The translations under genes and the position numbers were made by a program. The notes under the pieces are model-generated. The model searched no databases. It had not been told where the DNA came from and saw only the letters and a program-made list of their open reading frames with translations. From Proteles cristata cristata (taxonomy: Eukaryota > Chordata > Mammalia > Carnivora > Hyaenidae): 64,000 nucleotides of DNA. This document shows, in pieces, positions 55,301-61,110 of this stretch. The stretch lies in the NCBI GenBank assembly GCA_017311185.1, contig JAESUZ010000338.1, positions 62,001 to 126,000 on the forward strand. The letters run 5' to 3'. How positions within the stretch are numbered: position 1 is the first letter of the stretch; every line of letters starts with the position of its first letter.

Positions 55301-57320
55301 AATATATTTTTAATAAAAATAAATTTAAGATAAAATAAAATAATTTTTTTAAAAGAAACATTTTTTAATTTAAAAGAGAAAAAGAAATACTTGGTAAAAT
55401 ATTACCCAAATCACATGAACCCAGTCCTCTGAAGTAATAAACCTCTGAAATGATGTCAACTGATAGTTTTTCTAGTTTGATCGAACATTACAGAAATTTA
55501 AATTCTAAATTCAAGAAAAGTCCCAAAATAATTCAGTTCTTTATTTGAGCTCAGTTACATAAGTCAGATGTGCTTGCTTGACTTTTCAAACTTGTACTTA
55601 GGTCAGACCACCAGAAGAGAACATAAATAGTAATGAGTTATAATCAAATTATATTTTATATTTCTATTAAGCCCTACTAAAAATAAGCAGTACAAATAGG
55701 TGTTCATAAAAATGGTTTTTAAAAAAAGGTTTTTTTCATGGAAAGAGCCTAAGTGTCCATCAACAGATGAATGGATCAAGAAGATGTGGTTTATCTATAC
55801 CATGGAATACTACAGGCAATGAGAAAGAATGAAATCTGGCCATGTGTAGCAACATGGATGGACCTTGAGGGTGTTATGCTGAGCGAAATAAGTCAGGCAG
55901 AGAAGGACAAATATCACATGTTTGCACGTATAGGAGGATTAGGAGGAACTTGACGGAGGAACAAGGGGGAGAAGAAGGGGGGAAATGGTGGGGGAAAGGG
56001 AGAGAGGCAAACCATGAGAGACTCTTGAATGCTGACAAAACTGAGGACTGATGGATGTGGGTAGTGGGGGGGATGGGCATGGAGGAGGACACTTGTGGGA
56101 TGAGCACTGAGTGTTATGTGGAAACTAATTTGACAATAAACTATTCGTAAGAAAAAAAAAAGGTTTTTTTCCCCCTTTAGACACATGAATTGGGGGGCGG
56201 GGAGAAAATAAAACATTTGGGAAAAAAATGAAGATATCAAATTTCCTTAAATTAGGAACCAAGCATGTCACCAAACACAAAGCCACATACATAATTCTTA
56301 GATCACTGGGAAGTCCTTTCAGATTGGAATCCAGCACAGAAAAGTAAGACTGACAGAGGAGCTTGTCTGAATTAGGAAAAAGAAGACAAGCCTTTCATAT
56401 TTACCATGTCAACATTTTTCAAAAGAAAAGCAGTTTTGCTATTTTCAAATGCATTTGGTGACTGGAAGTGCTTTCATACTTTTGGATAATTCAAGTGGGA
56501 TGAGTCTATTAAGAAAATCAGTAACACATAAGATTGAAGGAGGAATTCTTGGTGCTCAAGAGGATAAATGCTTCACCATCACTTCAGGAGTTTCCGCTTA
56601 GAGACAGATGTGAATTAAAACATGAACATAATTTTTAGGCAGAGGCTGACAATGGGCAATAATTACAGTGGAACTCTACACTTGATAAGAAATCTTACCA
56701 TATTTTAATTTTTTTAATGTTTTATTTATTTCTGAGAGAGAGAGAGACAGCATGAGCAGGAGTGGGTCAGAGAGAGAGGGAGACACAGAATCTGAAGCAG
56801 GCTCCAGGCTCTGAGCTGGCAGTCAGCACAGAGCCCCATGCGGGGCTCGAACCCACAAACTATGAGATCATCACCTGAGCCAAAATCGGACACTCAGCTG
56901 ACTGAGCCACCCAGGCACCCCAAGAAATTTTACCATATTTTTAAAAATCATTTCTTCTCCTGCTGCATTCTCTCATTTTGTTGTCATAAAGGTCATGTGA
57001 GAGAAGTTCAATTAGCTCCTTTATTAGATGAGGAGGTACAGAGGATATGTGAAGGCCAAATCTATCTAATTCATTTGTGGAGACTAAAGTTCCATGACCA
57101 GTCATTTGACTACTACCCCCAAAAAGGCCATGGGGGACATGTCAGAAAAGCCACATGACAGAAAACTTCCCATCAGTGCACTAACTTCCTGTCATATTTA
57201 GCTTACCTGGTTTCATCAATGTACACGGATTCAAGTACTGTGGCTGCATATTCCAAATTCTTCTTAAGATCTACCACCGAAGCCTCCCCTCTCTCTAATT
57301 GTTTGACCAAAGACCGCAGC
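12746..57320 (-). CDS. PDE1C: PDE1C, twelve coding exons (partial gene, both ends outside window)
   Basis: Calmodulin-dependent 3',5'-cyclic nucleotide phosphodiesterase 1C hydrolyses cAMP and cGMP to 5'-monophosphates in the cytosol and is activated by Ca2+/calmodulin. Twelve minus-strand exons join in frame (1454 nt, 484 full codons) with GT-AG borders throughout. The product has the PDE1 N-terminal regulatory domain, then the class I PDE catalytic core. Its motifs are [10 protein letters not shown] (general-acid His and a metal His), [10 protein letters not shown] (metal His-Asp), HTADISHP (metal Asp) and SQVG-F (purine-binding Gln and clamp Phe). PDE1C rather than PDE1A or PDE1B is indicated by [20 protein letters not shown] and by the Ser-rich C-terminal start [15 protein letters not shown], both recalled as PDE1C-specific. 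The upstream coding exon(s) with the first calmodulin site and the terminal exon(s) are absent from the window. No frame lesion is seen, so the gene looks functional. Confidence 0.96.
12922..14619 (-). other. PDE1C intron 11
   Basis: 1.7-kb intron. Apart from a MIR-like stretch at about 13978-14147, I recognise nothing here. The sequence is higher in G+C than the surrounding introns and carries no long repeat. Confidence 0.75.
13978..14147 (-). repeat. MIR SINE remnant (weak)
   Basis: Contains ATGGGGAAACTAAGAAAACT, a following CAGCTACAACATAGTGGGAC and the GACCGCAGAGCCTGCCAC segment in MIR order, reverse orientation. Confidence 0.65.
14620..14740 (-). CDS. PDE1C: PDE1C exon 11 of 12 (substrate clamp Phe)
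   Basis: This 121-nt exon completes Gly, then reads [20 protein letters not shown], then [19 protein letters not shown] and two bases of a split Ser. The Phe directly after Gly is the purine-clamp residue. VLSDM replaces VLTDM of the human protein as I recall it. Acceptor ctttttag, donor gtcagt. Confidence 0.96.
16360..17415 (+). repeat. L2 LINE remnant, interrupted by a hAT element
   Basis: Pyrimidine-rich L2-type text (AACATGTCCAAACCAGAACT, CTGATTTCCTTGCCTCTAGT, TTTGGAATGCCCTTCCACCT). It ends with the typical L2 3' end around GGGAGCAGATACC and TAGTGCCTAGCAGTGCCC. The segment 16659-16878 is a separate insertion. Confidence 0.75.
16659..16878. repeat. hAT-Charlie nonautonomous DNA transposon relic (MER33/MER58-like)
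   Basis: CAGTGGTTGACAAGTTTTTT-TCTGTAAAGGGACAGATAAT at one end, an internal AAAGTAGCCATAGACAATAT, and TAGGCCAGATATGGCTCCCA near the other end. Exact family name not certain. It has no coding capacity. Confidence 0.7.
18092..18173 (-). CDS. PDE1C: PDE1C exon 10 of 12 (purine-binding Gln)
   Basis: This 82-nt exon reads [20 protein letters not shown], then MVAQSQV and the first base of a split Gly codon. The Gln in SQVG is the invariant glutamine that recognises the purine ring in class I PDEs. The acceptor is tattttttccag and the donor is gtacgt. An L1 fragment begins only 46 nt upstream of this acceptor (see the L1 at 18220). Confidence 0.97.
18220..18461 (+). mobile_element. 5'-truncated L1 3' end with double A-tail
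   Basis: Only the last ~160 bp of the L1 3' UTR are present, ending at AATAAA and a 15-A run (18377-18391). There follows GAACTCC, a (TAAA)n stretch and a second A-run of about 27. A perfect 17-bp target-site duplication, AAGATCAGTAGGTGGAG, flanks it (18203-18219 and 18462-18478). The perfect duplication and long A-run point to a young insertion. It lies 46 nt upstream of the exon 10 acceptor, antisense to PDE1C. The extra segment between the two A-runs could be a short 3' transduction. Confidence 0.95.
19133..19367 (+). mobile_element. SINEC SINE
   Basis: Head GGTGGCTGGGTGGCTCAGTT, with an internal near-duplicate of the CTCTGCCCCTGCC block. Target-site duplication AAAACCTGAACCA at 19120-19132 and 19368-19380. 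Confidence 0.95.
19485..19670 (+). repeat. MIR SINE remnant
   Basis: Sense-orientation MIR text: CTAGCTGTGTGATCACAGGA, CTCTAAATTTCAGTTTTATG and GATGAGGATTAAATCATGAG. Confidence 0.8.
20859..21075 (+). mobile_element. SINEC SINE
   Basis: Head GGGGCACCTGGATGGCTCAG, B-box-like GGTTTGAGCCCCATG, tail AAATTAAATAAACATTTTAA. No clear target-site duplication. Confidence 0.93.
21080..21490 (+). repeat. MLT1-like (ERVL-MaLR) LTR relic
   Basis: The end reads GGTAATAAACTTCCATCTTC and then GGGGTTTGTTATAGCAGCTA, the order of an LTR polyadenylation signal and 3' end of the MaLR type. It is a noncoding relic with no open reading frame of its family. Confidence 0.5.
22286..22465. repeat. Purine-rich low-complexity stretch
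   Basis: (AAT)n followed by GAAGAAAGAAGAGGAGGAAA and (GAG)n-type sequence, interrupted near 22352-22375. Confidence 0.85.
23590..24778 (+). mobile_element. 5'-truncated L1 (ORF2 C-terminus plus 3' UTR)
   Basis: A 1.2-kb L1 fragment matching 9367-10560 of the full-length copy almost base for base. It starts abruptly at about 23590 and ends with AATAAA and an A-tail at 24760-24778. No clear target-site duplication is visible. It is antisense to PDE1C, in intron 9. Confidence 0.93.
23625..24557 (+). pseudogene. L1 ORF2 C-terminal fragment, open frame of 310 residues
   Basis: The frame is uninterrupted and equals the C-terminal part of the ORF2 protein including the Cys-rich region ([18 protein letters not shown]). 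Compared with the copy ending at 10334 I see only three residue changes (Lys for Asn in the IKTL region, Leu for Val in EMLMH, and a final Ala for Thr). It lacks the endonuclease and reverse transcriptase domains, so it is not a functional gene. Confidence 0.9.
25235..25445 (-). mobile_element. SINEC SINE
   Basis: Full reverse element. The head region reads CTTAACCAACTGAGCCACCC. Possible eroded duplication CTATATAAAGTGTTTA / CTATCTACAATGTTTA. Confidence 0.93.
26374..26605 (+). mobile_element. SINEC SINE (first of a tandem pair)
   Basis: Head GGGACGCTTAGGTGGCTCAG with an A-rich tail. Flanked by AAAATGAGGAAATAG before and AAAATGGGGAAATAG after, the latter directly abutting the next SINE. Confidence 0.92.
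26622..26829 (+). mobile_element. SINEC SINE (second of a tandem pair)
   Basis: Same orientation as its neighbour, lacking the first ~12 bp of the head (starts GAGTGGCTCAGTCTGCTAGG). It has an internal deletion in the GGGCTCTGTG part and a tail that grew into (AAT)n at 26808-26829. Confidence 0.9.
29101..29168. repeat. (CA)27 microsatellite plus A-run
   Basis: Perfect CA dinucleotide tract from 29101 to 29156 followed by twelve A. In the PDE1C transcript it reads as U-run then (UG)27, 146 nt into intron 9 from the exon 9 donor. Confidence 0.98.
29302..29422 (-). CDS. PDE1C: PDE1C exon 9 of 12 (metal-binding Asp)
   Basis: This 121-nt exon completes Ala, then reads [20 protein letters not shown], followed by [20 protein letters not shown]. 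The Asp in HTADISHP is a conserved metal ligand. The acceptor is gggtttacag and the donor is gtacct, with a non-consensus +4 to +6. A (CA)27 tract lies 146 nt past the donor in the transcript direction, where it reads (UG)n. The human residue at WELHH is recalled as Asp (WDLHH). Confidence 0.96.
29423..29989 (-). other. PDE1C intron 8, no further feature
   Basis: 567-nt intron between exons 9 and 8. I see no repeat or RNA gene in it. Confidence 0.8.
29990..30091 (-). CDS. PDE1C: PDE1C exon 8 of 12
   Basis: This 102-nt exon encodes [20 protein letters not shown], then [13 protein letters not shown] and two bases of a split Ala codon. The TDMSCHF motif is typical of PDE1B/PDE1C, and the VMATDM and KAMKTAL residues favour PDE1C. 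Acceptor ctgaaag, donor gtgagt. Confidence 0.97.
30467..30671 (+). mobile_element. SINEC SINE
   Basis: Head GGTGGCACCTGGGTGGCTCA. Target-site duplication AAATAGTTTTGCCTCT at 30451-30466 and AAATGGTTTTGCCTCT at 30672-30687. Confidence 0.95.
30765..30996 (-). mobile_element. SINEC SINE, inverted relative to neighbour
   Basis: Full reverse element ending GAGCCACCCAGGGGCTCC. Together with 30467-30671 it forms an inverted repeat with a spacer of about 95 nt in intron 7. Confidence 0.94.
31060..31165 (-). repeat. MIR-like remnant (weak)
   Basis: GGGGTTAAGTAACTTCCCAA, then TCATATAGCAAGTAACC, resembles the MIR core in reverse. Confidence 0.6.
31296..31342. repeat. (TAGA)n microsatellite
   Basis: About eleven perfect TAGA units, preceded by a (TG)n run at 31277-31292 and abutting the old L1 3' end. 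Confidence 0.95.
31343..31683 (+). mobile_element. Older carnivore L1 3' end
   Basis: The sequence matches the terminal ORF2 region (CATTACTCAGCCATCAAAAG and GTGAAATAAGTCAGTCAGAG) followed by a diverged 3' UTR with TGGAGCACTGGGTGTTATAT. It is clearly more diverged than the copies at 3631, 18220, 23590 and 55737. It starts directly at the end of a (TAGA)n tract. Confidence 0.85.
31776..31870. repeat. GA-rich tract
   Basis: (GA)n and GAGG variants, mostly purine. It begins about 145 nt past the exon 7 donor in the transcript direction. Confidence 0.9.
32015..32143 (-). CDS. PDE1C: PDE1C exon 7 of 12
   Basis: This 129-nt exon completes Arg, reads [20 protein letters not shown] and then [22 protein letters not shown], and ends in a split Arg codon. 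The ENHH motif is conserved across class I PDEs. Acceptor ctgttcag, donor gtaagg. I recall DDEE in human at the EDEE position. Confidence 0.96.
32144..34641 (-). other. PDE1C intron 6
   Basis: 2.5-kb intron. A MIR-like remnant is at about 32800-32910 next to a short (GTTT)n tract near 32778. The rest, including 32910-34640, shows nothing I can name. Confidence 0.75.
32800..32910 (-). repeat. MIR-like remnant (weak)
   Basis: GAAGCTGAGTCTCAGTGATG, GTGACTTCACAGAGCCCCAC and GTGTCAGGGCTGGGATGAAG follow MIR order in reverse. Confidence 0.55.
34642..34742 (-). CDS. PDE1C: PDE1C exon 6 of 12 (HD metal-binding motif)
   Basis: This 101-nt exon reads [20 protein letters not shown], then [13 protein letters not shown], ending in CG of a split Arg codon. 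The IHDYEH motif holds the His-Asp pair that binds the catalytic Zn/Mg site. The acceptor is ccctttcag and the donor is gtgagg. It lies 11.4 kb from exon 5, across the repeat-filled intron 5. Confidence 0.96.
35205..35368 (+). repeat. MER5A-like hAT DNA transposon relic
   Basis: GGTTCTCAGACTGTATTTTC, then CATCACCTGGCAGCTTGTTA-CAAAGGCAAA, then a terminal GACAGCCACTG. Nonautonomous and ancient. Confidence 0.75.
36263..36468 (+). mobile_element. SINEC SINE
   Basis: Head AAGTGCCTGAGTGGCTCAGT, tail AAAATAAATAAACAAAAAAA. Eroded duplication AAATACAAACT / AAATTACAAACT. Confidence 0.93.
36640..36835 (-). repeat. MIR SINE remnant
   Basis: Contains the MIR core in reverse: AAATGAGAAAACTGAAACTG followed by CCCAAGGTCACACAGCTAGC. 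An ancient mammalian tRNA-derived SINE. Confidence 0.88.
37076..37290 (-). mobile_element. SINEC SINE, old
   Basis: Diverged reverse element with a (TTTTA)-type tail and a head ending AAGCCACCCAGGCACCCC. Possible duplication TTAAGATTTTA / TTAACATTTTA. Confidence 0.9.
38063..38282 (+). mobile_element. SINEC SINE, young subfamily
   Basis: Near-consensus head GGGGCGCCTGGGTGGCTTAG, intact CpGs (GGTTCGAGCCCCGCGTCGGG) and the CTGACTGCCAGCTTGGAGCC body. Flanked by AATCAGTTCTGTTG at 38047-38060 and again just after the tail. Confidence 0.96.
38331..38562. repeat. Purine tract with (AAGAG)n core
   Basis: About 230 bp of nearly pure A/G. The centre at about 38424-38505 is a regular AAGAG pentamer array, flanked by GGAAG/GAAAA variants. 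On the transcript strand it is a pyrimidine tract. Confidence 0.95.
39122..39333 (-). mobile_element. SINEC SINE, old
   Basis: Diverged reverse element. Its head ends at about 39333, where a younger SINE has inserted. Confidence 0.9.
39347..39561 (-). mobile_element. SINEC SINE, young subfamily, inserted at the edge of an older one
   Basis: Reverse element with intact CpGs (GCGGGGCTCGAACCCACGAA) and the GTCAGCACAGAGCTCC body. Target-site duplication CTGGGCTCCATATT at 39333-39346 and 39562-39575. Confidence 0.95.
39985..40666 (-). repeat. Old LTR-type relic (MaLR/ERVL-like), split by a young SINE
   Basis: GTTAGTTTTCTATTGCTAGC at the left edge, CTGAAATCAAGGTGTTGGCA, then CCATCTTCAAGCTAGCAATA, resuming after the SINE 40319-40552. 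Family assignment is uncertain. Noncoding. Confidence 0.55.
40319..40552 (+). mobile_element. SINEC SINE, young subfamily, inside a MaLR-like relic
   Basis: Near-consensus head GGGGCGCCTGGGTGGCTTAG and an 18-A tail. Perfect 15-bp duplication GAAAGGACCCACATG at 40304-40318 and 40553-40567. Confidence 0.97.
41835..42222 (-). repeat. MLT1-type (ERVL-MaLR) LTR relic
   Basis: Reading in reverse gives the MLT1-like 3' end. On the plus strand, TGTGCTGCCATAACAAAATG, TTCTCACAGTTGTAGAGGCT, CCAAGATCAAGGCATTGGCA and GTGTTGTGTCCTCACATGGT appear in order. Noncoding. Confidence 0.7.
42880..43810 (+). repeat. L2 LINE remnant
   Basis: Includes GACTCCCCTCTCCCAAAGCA, CACCTAGTCCTTTTAACTCT, AAATATTACCTCCAGAGAGA-GGCCTTTCCTGA and an L2-type end with GAACATAAGTTCTATAAGAG and AAGTGCTCAATACATAA. 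Confidence 0.75.
43888..44085 (-). mobile_element. SINEC SINE
   Basis: Reverse element with a (TTTTA)n tail at 43883-43915 and a shortened head. Flanked by CACCCTGTCTTT on both sides (43873 and 44088). Confidence 0.92.
44755..45008 (+). mobile_element. SINEC SINE with a doubled tail
   Basis: The head is diverged (TATGCCTTGGTGGCTCAGTC). The body is followed by two consecutive AAATAAATAAA tails separated by T-rich sequence (44941-45008). Confidence 0.9.
46161..46301 (-). CDS. PDE1C: PDE1C exon 5 of 12 (general acid and first metal His)
   Basis: This 141-nt symmetrical exon (47 codons) begins [20 protein letters not shown] and contains the signature [10 protein letters not shown]. The first His is the catalytic general acid, and the His in LMHAADV is the first of the conserved metal ligands (established for PDE structures). 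It ends YLLYKTGVA. The acceptor has a good pyrimidine tract (ctctctttcag) and the donor is a consensus gtaagt. Confidence 0.96.
46302..48470 (-). other. PDE1C intron 4
   Basis: 2.2-kb intron with one young SINE (46774-47006). The stretch 47020-48470 holds no feature I can identify beyond two short A-rich runs near 47780. Confidence 0.75.
46774..47006 (+). mobile_element. SINEC SINE, young subfamily
   Basis: Near-consensus head and CTGACTGCCAGGTCAGAGCC body. Target-site duplication AAAACCGTGCCCTTT at 46759-46773 and 47007-47021. Confidence 0.96.
48471..48587 (-). CDS. PDE1C: PDE1C exon 4 of 12 (catalytic domain start)
   Basis: This 117-nt symmetrical exon (39 codons) reads [20 protein letters not shown], then a block ending [13 protein letters not shown]. 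This is the first helical part of the class I PDE catalytic fold. Acceptor catatag, donor gtcagt. Confidence 0.95.
48800..48970 (-). repeat. MIR SINE remnant (weak)
   Basis: TTTATTGAGTGCCCACAATA and CTAGGCATTGTGATCTG at the start, then a GACAGATGACTGAGAAT core, in reverse MIR order. Confidence 0.6.
49574..49790 (+). mobile_element. SINEC SINE
   Basis: Head GGGTGCATGGGTGGCTCAGT. Target-site duplication GAGTTTCACTTTCAG at 49559-49573 and GAGTTTAACTTTCAG at 49791-49805. Confidence 0.95.
50198..50385 (-). repeat. MIR SINE remnant
   Basis: TTGAGCATATTTTCTGTGCC-AGGCAC start, then TTTTATAGATGGCAACCTCA and GGTAGCAGAGCCAGG, in reverse MIR order. Confidence 0.7.
50805..50945 (+). repeat. MER5-like relic (weak)
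   Basis: GATTCTCAGATTTTAAAGTT start and GGAATCTCCATTTTTAACAA-GCACC near the end resemble the MER5 layout. Confidence 0.45.
53025..53250 (+). mobile_element. SINEC SINE, old
   Basis: Diverged element with head GTGCCTGGGTAGATCAGTTG and an internal short duplication of the CATGATTTTATGGTCATGAT type. The A-rich tail reaches about 53250. Confidence 0.9.
53465..53531 (-). CDS. PDE1C: PDE1C exon 3 of 12
   Basis: This short 67-nt exon completes a split Arg codon and reads [20 protein letters not shown] followed by LK. It links the regulatory region to the catalytic domain. The acceptor is ctttgccag and the donor is gtaata, a non-G at +5 that makes it one of the weaker donors in the gene. It is too short to stand out as an ORF and was placed by protein match and phase. 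Confidence 0.94.
53532..54468 (-). other. PDE1C intron 2, no further feature
   Basis: 937-nt intron without any repeat I can recognise. Confidence 0.8.
54469..54651 (-). CDS. PDE1C: PDE1C exon 2 of 12 (N-terminal regulatory domain)
   Basis: This 183-nt exon encodes [20 protein letters not shown], then a stretch with [17 protein letters not shown] and [19 protein letters not shown]. It covers most of the PDE1 N-terminal domain (Pfam PDEase_I_N type). The basic MGMMLRR region belongs to the segment described for the second calmodulin/inhibitory site in PDE1 enzymes. The acceptor is ttcag, the donor is gtaaag, and the first and last Arg codons are split. One residue differs from the human protein as I recall it (RRSEEK rather than RRSDEK). 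Confidence 0.95.
55737..56154 (+). mobile_element. 5'-truncated L1 3' end
   Basis: About 190 bp of ORF2 end followed by the 3' UTR, with AATAAA at about 56135 and a short A-tail. The target-site duplication is AAAAAAAGGTTTTTTT (55721-55736 and 56155-56170). Within ORF2 a base is missing relative to the other copies (TACAGGCAATG for TACATGGCAATG). Antisense to PDE1C, in intron 1. Confidence 0.93.
56707..56921 (-). mobile_element. SINEC SINE
   Basis: Full reverse element. Long target-site duplication AAGAAATCTTACCATATTTT at 56687-56706, repeated with one change from 56922. Confidence 0.96.
57207..57320 (-). CDS. PDE1C: PDE1C exon 1 of 12 in window
   Basis: This 114-nt exon starts with one base that completes an Arg codon, then reads [18 protein letters not shown] and on to [14 protein letters not shown], ending in AG of a split Arg codon. 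The acceptor is preceded by ttttccccgtag and the donor is gtaagc. It is the first exon shared by PDE1C isoforms, whose different 5' exons splice to it (known for the family). It forms the start of the regulatory domain next to the calmodulin-binding site. I saw no upstream coding exon between 57321 and 64000. Confidence 0.93.
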
Positions 57321-58214
57321 CTACGGGGAAAACAGACATGACTAAATTAGAATATAGGAAACAAAGAACAATCTTACAATTTTAGTGACACATTTTATAG
57401 CCATTGAATATTTTTATTTATTCCAATATACCTGAAAGGAAAAACACAAATCTAGTGATAGAGCTGACCAGTATTTCTCAAAGGAGCCAGTTATAAAATA
57501 AACACATACACTTTTGCCACTGTGAAGCAAAAAAAAAAAAAATGCTCTCATCCACCAGACACTGACCCACCCCCCAAGACTTTCTAGCTGTCTTTTATCT
57601 TCCTAAGAGTTCCCTAAATTACCAATGATATTACTGCTTCTGTGATATCAATTTTTTTGTTCTAATCAGATGTATAAAAACGTGAGCAGCACCAATGTCA
57701 CCAAATACCACTGGAGATTCTGCTGTGTTGAAGATGATGCTATGTTTGTTTAGCAGTGACTAGCCTCATGAGCCTGCATGAGGAACCTCATAGCCAATGG
57801 GTATTCCAAAACAGGTAAGGAGAGTCAGACCACCAAAATGCCTACAGAGGGCTACATAAGGAATACATGAAGAGAAACTATTTTCCTGGACAGAAGGAAT
57901 TCCTCTAGGGGAAGATTAATACCCCAGCTTTAGGGGGAGAAAAAAAAAGAGGCTAGATGATAAATCAAGGTACTGAAGACAAGACCTTCTTTCCCACTGC
58001 TGGTCAAGTATTCCTTACAGTGTAAGAGAAATGACAAAACATAGTCTCTTATTTATATTAATATTATCCCCACAAAGAAGGAGTTAGTATATATGAGAGC
58101 AATAAAATGACAACAGATGCTCAAAGTCTAGTAACTGAGAATACTGTAAATACCAGAGATGTGGAGGTTGAACAAACTCCTGTTTGACAGCAGGTAAAGA
58201 AAAGAAACTTTGAG

Positions 58215-58350
58215 GATAGCCTTGGGTTTGAGCCCCACATCCTAACACATTAGTTATGCCATAGCAGGTCAGTTATTTAACTTCTCTGAGTGTCAGCTAG
58301 AAAAGGGAGATTCAACCACCAAATTTTCTAAGTTGATATAAAGATGAAAT
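58215..58350 (+). repeat. MIR-like remnant (weak)
   Basis: GGTCAGTTATTTAACTTCTC-TGAGTGTCAG followed by AAGATGAAATCAAATTGATA resembles the sense MIR core. Confidence 0.5.
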
Positions 58351-58394
58351 CAAATTGATATTAATATGTTCACATCAATCATGTGGATTTTTTC

Positions 58395-58733
58395 CAGCTT
58401 TAATATAATTAACATATCACATTGTATAAGTTTAAGGTATACAACACAGTGACTTGTTTCATGTATATATTGCAAATGATTACCAGAATAGGATTAGTTA
58501 ACCATTCATCATCTCAAATATTTACAATCTTTTTTTTGGGGGGGTGGCAAAGACATTTAAGATTTACTCTGTTGGCAACTTTCAAGTTTGCAATACTTGA
58601 AACTAATACTTGCTAACTATAATCACAATGCTATAATCACCAAAACACATTAGATCCCCAGAACTTATTCATCTTATAACTAAAAGTCTCTATTCTTTGA
58701 CCAACATCTCATTTCCTCTTTGTTTTTCTAAAG
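58395..58733 (+). mobile_element. Ancient L1 (L1M-type) 3' UTR remnant
   Basis: The text AATTAACATATCACATTGTA, then AAGGTATACAACACAGTGAC, TTTGCAATACTTGAAACTAA-like and CCCCAGAACTTATTCATCTT segments follow the order of old mammalian L1M 3' UTRs. It is strongly diverged, with no tail or duplication visible. Confidence 0.7.
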
Positions 58734-61025
58734 GTAATTGTTACCATTATTGTCATTGTTGTTATTCAGTGACCTTGATCATCACAGGCAACCAGATAGG
58801 AAACATTCTAGCAATATACCTAAGGGTATTATGAAGTCCCCATTTCCCAAGGCTAGTCCCACTTCCTGACTTCAAAATATCCTCAGGTTTGCCATCATAA
58901 GAGGTAACAGGTCACTTCTTGGTCAGGTGTAGGCTACTCCTCTCCAGATCTAAATGAAAATGATCACCTATAAATATTGAGGAAAAGTTCTGGATCAATC
59001 TTAAACAGTCGGGTCAGCCCCACAAAAAAGATTCCCAGGAATTTCAATGATGTAAAATACAGAAGAAATTTGATTGAGGATGGTCACTACCGGACTTGTA
59101 AATCTCCAACATGTAATGGGAAAATAGGCAAAGGAAACCAGCAGAGGCCTCTATGGGCTTAGAGGTGAGGATCAGCCCTATGGCTCCCATTAGCAGCACT
59201 AGGAAGTGTTCTGGGTTTCAGGGGAAGCAGGACAGGGAGTTGGCATGGAAGGGCTTACTAGTCACTCACACACAGTGGACAGCCAGCCTGCCAAAGAATG
59301 GGGAGATTGTTGTAGCTGTGAGCCCTGAGAGCTATTCCAAATAAGGAATGGTAGCTCTTTAGCAGAACACATTCCTGGCTAAGTCTGCCTCTAATTTTGA
59401 CTCTCACCTCCAGGGGCCCAACTACCCCCAAGATGTCTGGAATCTCAACCAGCAAAGTCAAATGAGGTAAATTTTTAAAAAATGCTTGTTTTTAATGTTC
59501 TCCCTTCATTTGGGGTTTAGAGATGTTACCAGGAATTGACATGAACCTCTAATAGGGCCATGTCAATTCTCAAAACCTAAGGGGAATGGACAAAAAACAC
59601 AAAAATGACTAGGCAAAATATGACTAATAGAAGTAAGAACCAGATGATTCTGTCTAGCTGCAATAGGGCTTCTATAAGAAATAAACAAACAGAAGCAGCT
59701 TTAGTCGAATAAGTTTTCCTAGACTGAAGAAAACCTTTTATAAGCAGATGAAAAGGAATCAGATAAAACCAGGAAAAAAATAAATAAAAACATCCAACTT
59801 ACGCTGTTATAATTTTTCATTTCAAAGAATAGAGAAAAGAACTTGAAAATCCTTGAGAAAATAAAATACATGATGTACAAAGTAAATAGAAACACAGCTG
59901 GCCACACAATTCTTCCATGCCAGATACCAGAAAGCAATTTAAAAGTCATACCATTTTTTGAGAATACTGTGGTGTAATTCAAGATATCTATGTCTATATC
60001 TATGTAGTAGAATTGCCAACAAACATATTCTCAGCTGTGGATAAGTTCAAAATTCCATCATTAATATGATTTTCCAAAACATGAAACAAAACCAAAAACA
60101 ATAAACCTGAAGGCATACACTAGGACAGTGATCTTTCAAGGGTGGGAGTACATTCATGGGTCTTCCATTAAATGGACTGTGAATTCATGACCTAGATTTA
60201 ATTAAGTCAGTCTTTACAAAATAGACAAGTAGTTTCAAAAGATTTTAGCAAGTGTAAGATGAACTATAATGCTAATTATAGAAGGTCAAGGAAATATAAA
60301 AATGATGAACATGTCCTTTCCCAAGTTCCTGTTCCTAGTAGAGGGCTTCCTATGTCACTTCTATGAACCAAAAGGCAATTATAATCAGTCAAAACCAACT
60401 GAAATTATTAAGAACATTATATGGAATATTGCTTTGAATCCACTTTCTTAAAGGTTCCCACTCCTAAGAAAGCACAATATTGGGGCAATCAAGCCTGGAA
60501 GAGCTTCCTATCATCTTGCAATCTGGCGTCCAGGACCATAGGCCAGAACAGAAGCAGGACTCCCAGGGAAAGCATCACCTGGAATCCCACTCCACATTCA
60601 GATCAGAGAGCTGAAAATCATCTCCCCTGGAAAGTCCCAGGCTCAGTGCCACGGGGAGCAGAAAATCAACAGTGTGGGGCTCCATCTTGATGTAGCCACC
60701 AGTAGTGCCAGACAGACCTTGGGCACCGCCATATTTATGTATCTGCTGTGAAGGTCTGACATGACAGAAAGTTGTAAACAGAAGCAAACCTGTAACTGAC
60801 TGGCTTCAACGAACCCAGAGAAGAAATAACACAGAATAAAGTACCATTAGGATGCATAAGAAGTACTAAAAATTCTTATCTATTCCCATTTCTCTGGCTT
60901 AGAAGATGAGCAAAAGAGTCTACCAACACCCTGGTGGACACAAAAAAAAACCTAGCACACACCCACTGTATTTATGGAGAATACCCAGCTGACATTTACC
61001 TCTCTTTGTTCAAAAACAACTAAAC

Positions 61026-61110
61026 AGAAATATATATACATATATATATATATATACACACATACATACATATACTTCCTACATATATATATATATATAC
61101 ACATATACAT
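61026..61110. repeat. (TA)n/(CATA)n low-complexity tract
   Basis: Two runs of alternating TATATA with CATACATA between them. Confidence 0.95.

Larger units (their letters stand above)
54652..57206 (-). other. PDE1C intron 1 (between exons 1 and 2 of this list)
   Basis: 2.6-kb intron with one 5'-truncated L1 (55737-56154) and one SINE (56707-56921). The rest is AT-rich with nothing else identified. Confidence 0.8.

Noticed and set aside
55735..56160. Small open frame that could be read as a gene (55771-55953)
   Set aside because: It is the end of L1 ORF2 in a 5'-truncated copy with a one-base deletion.
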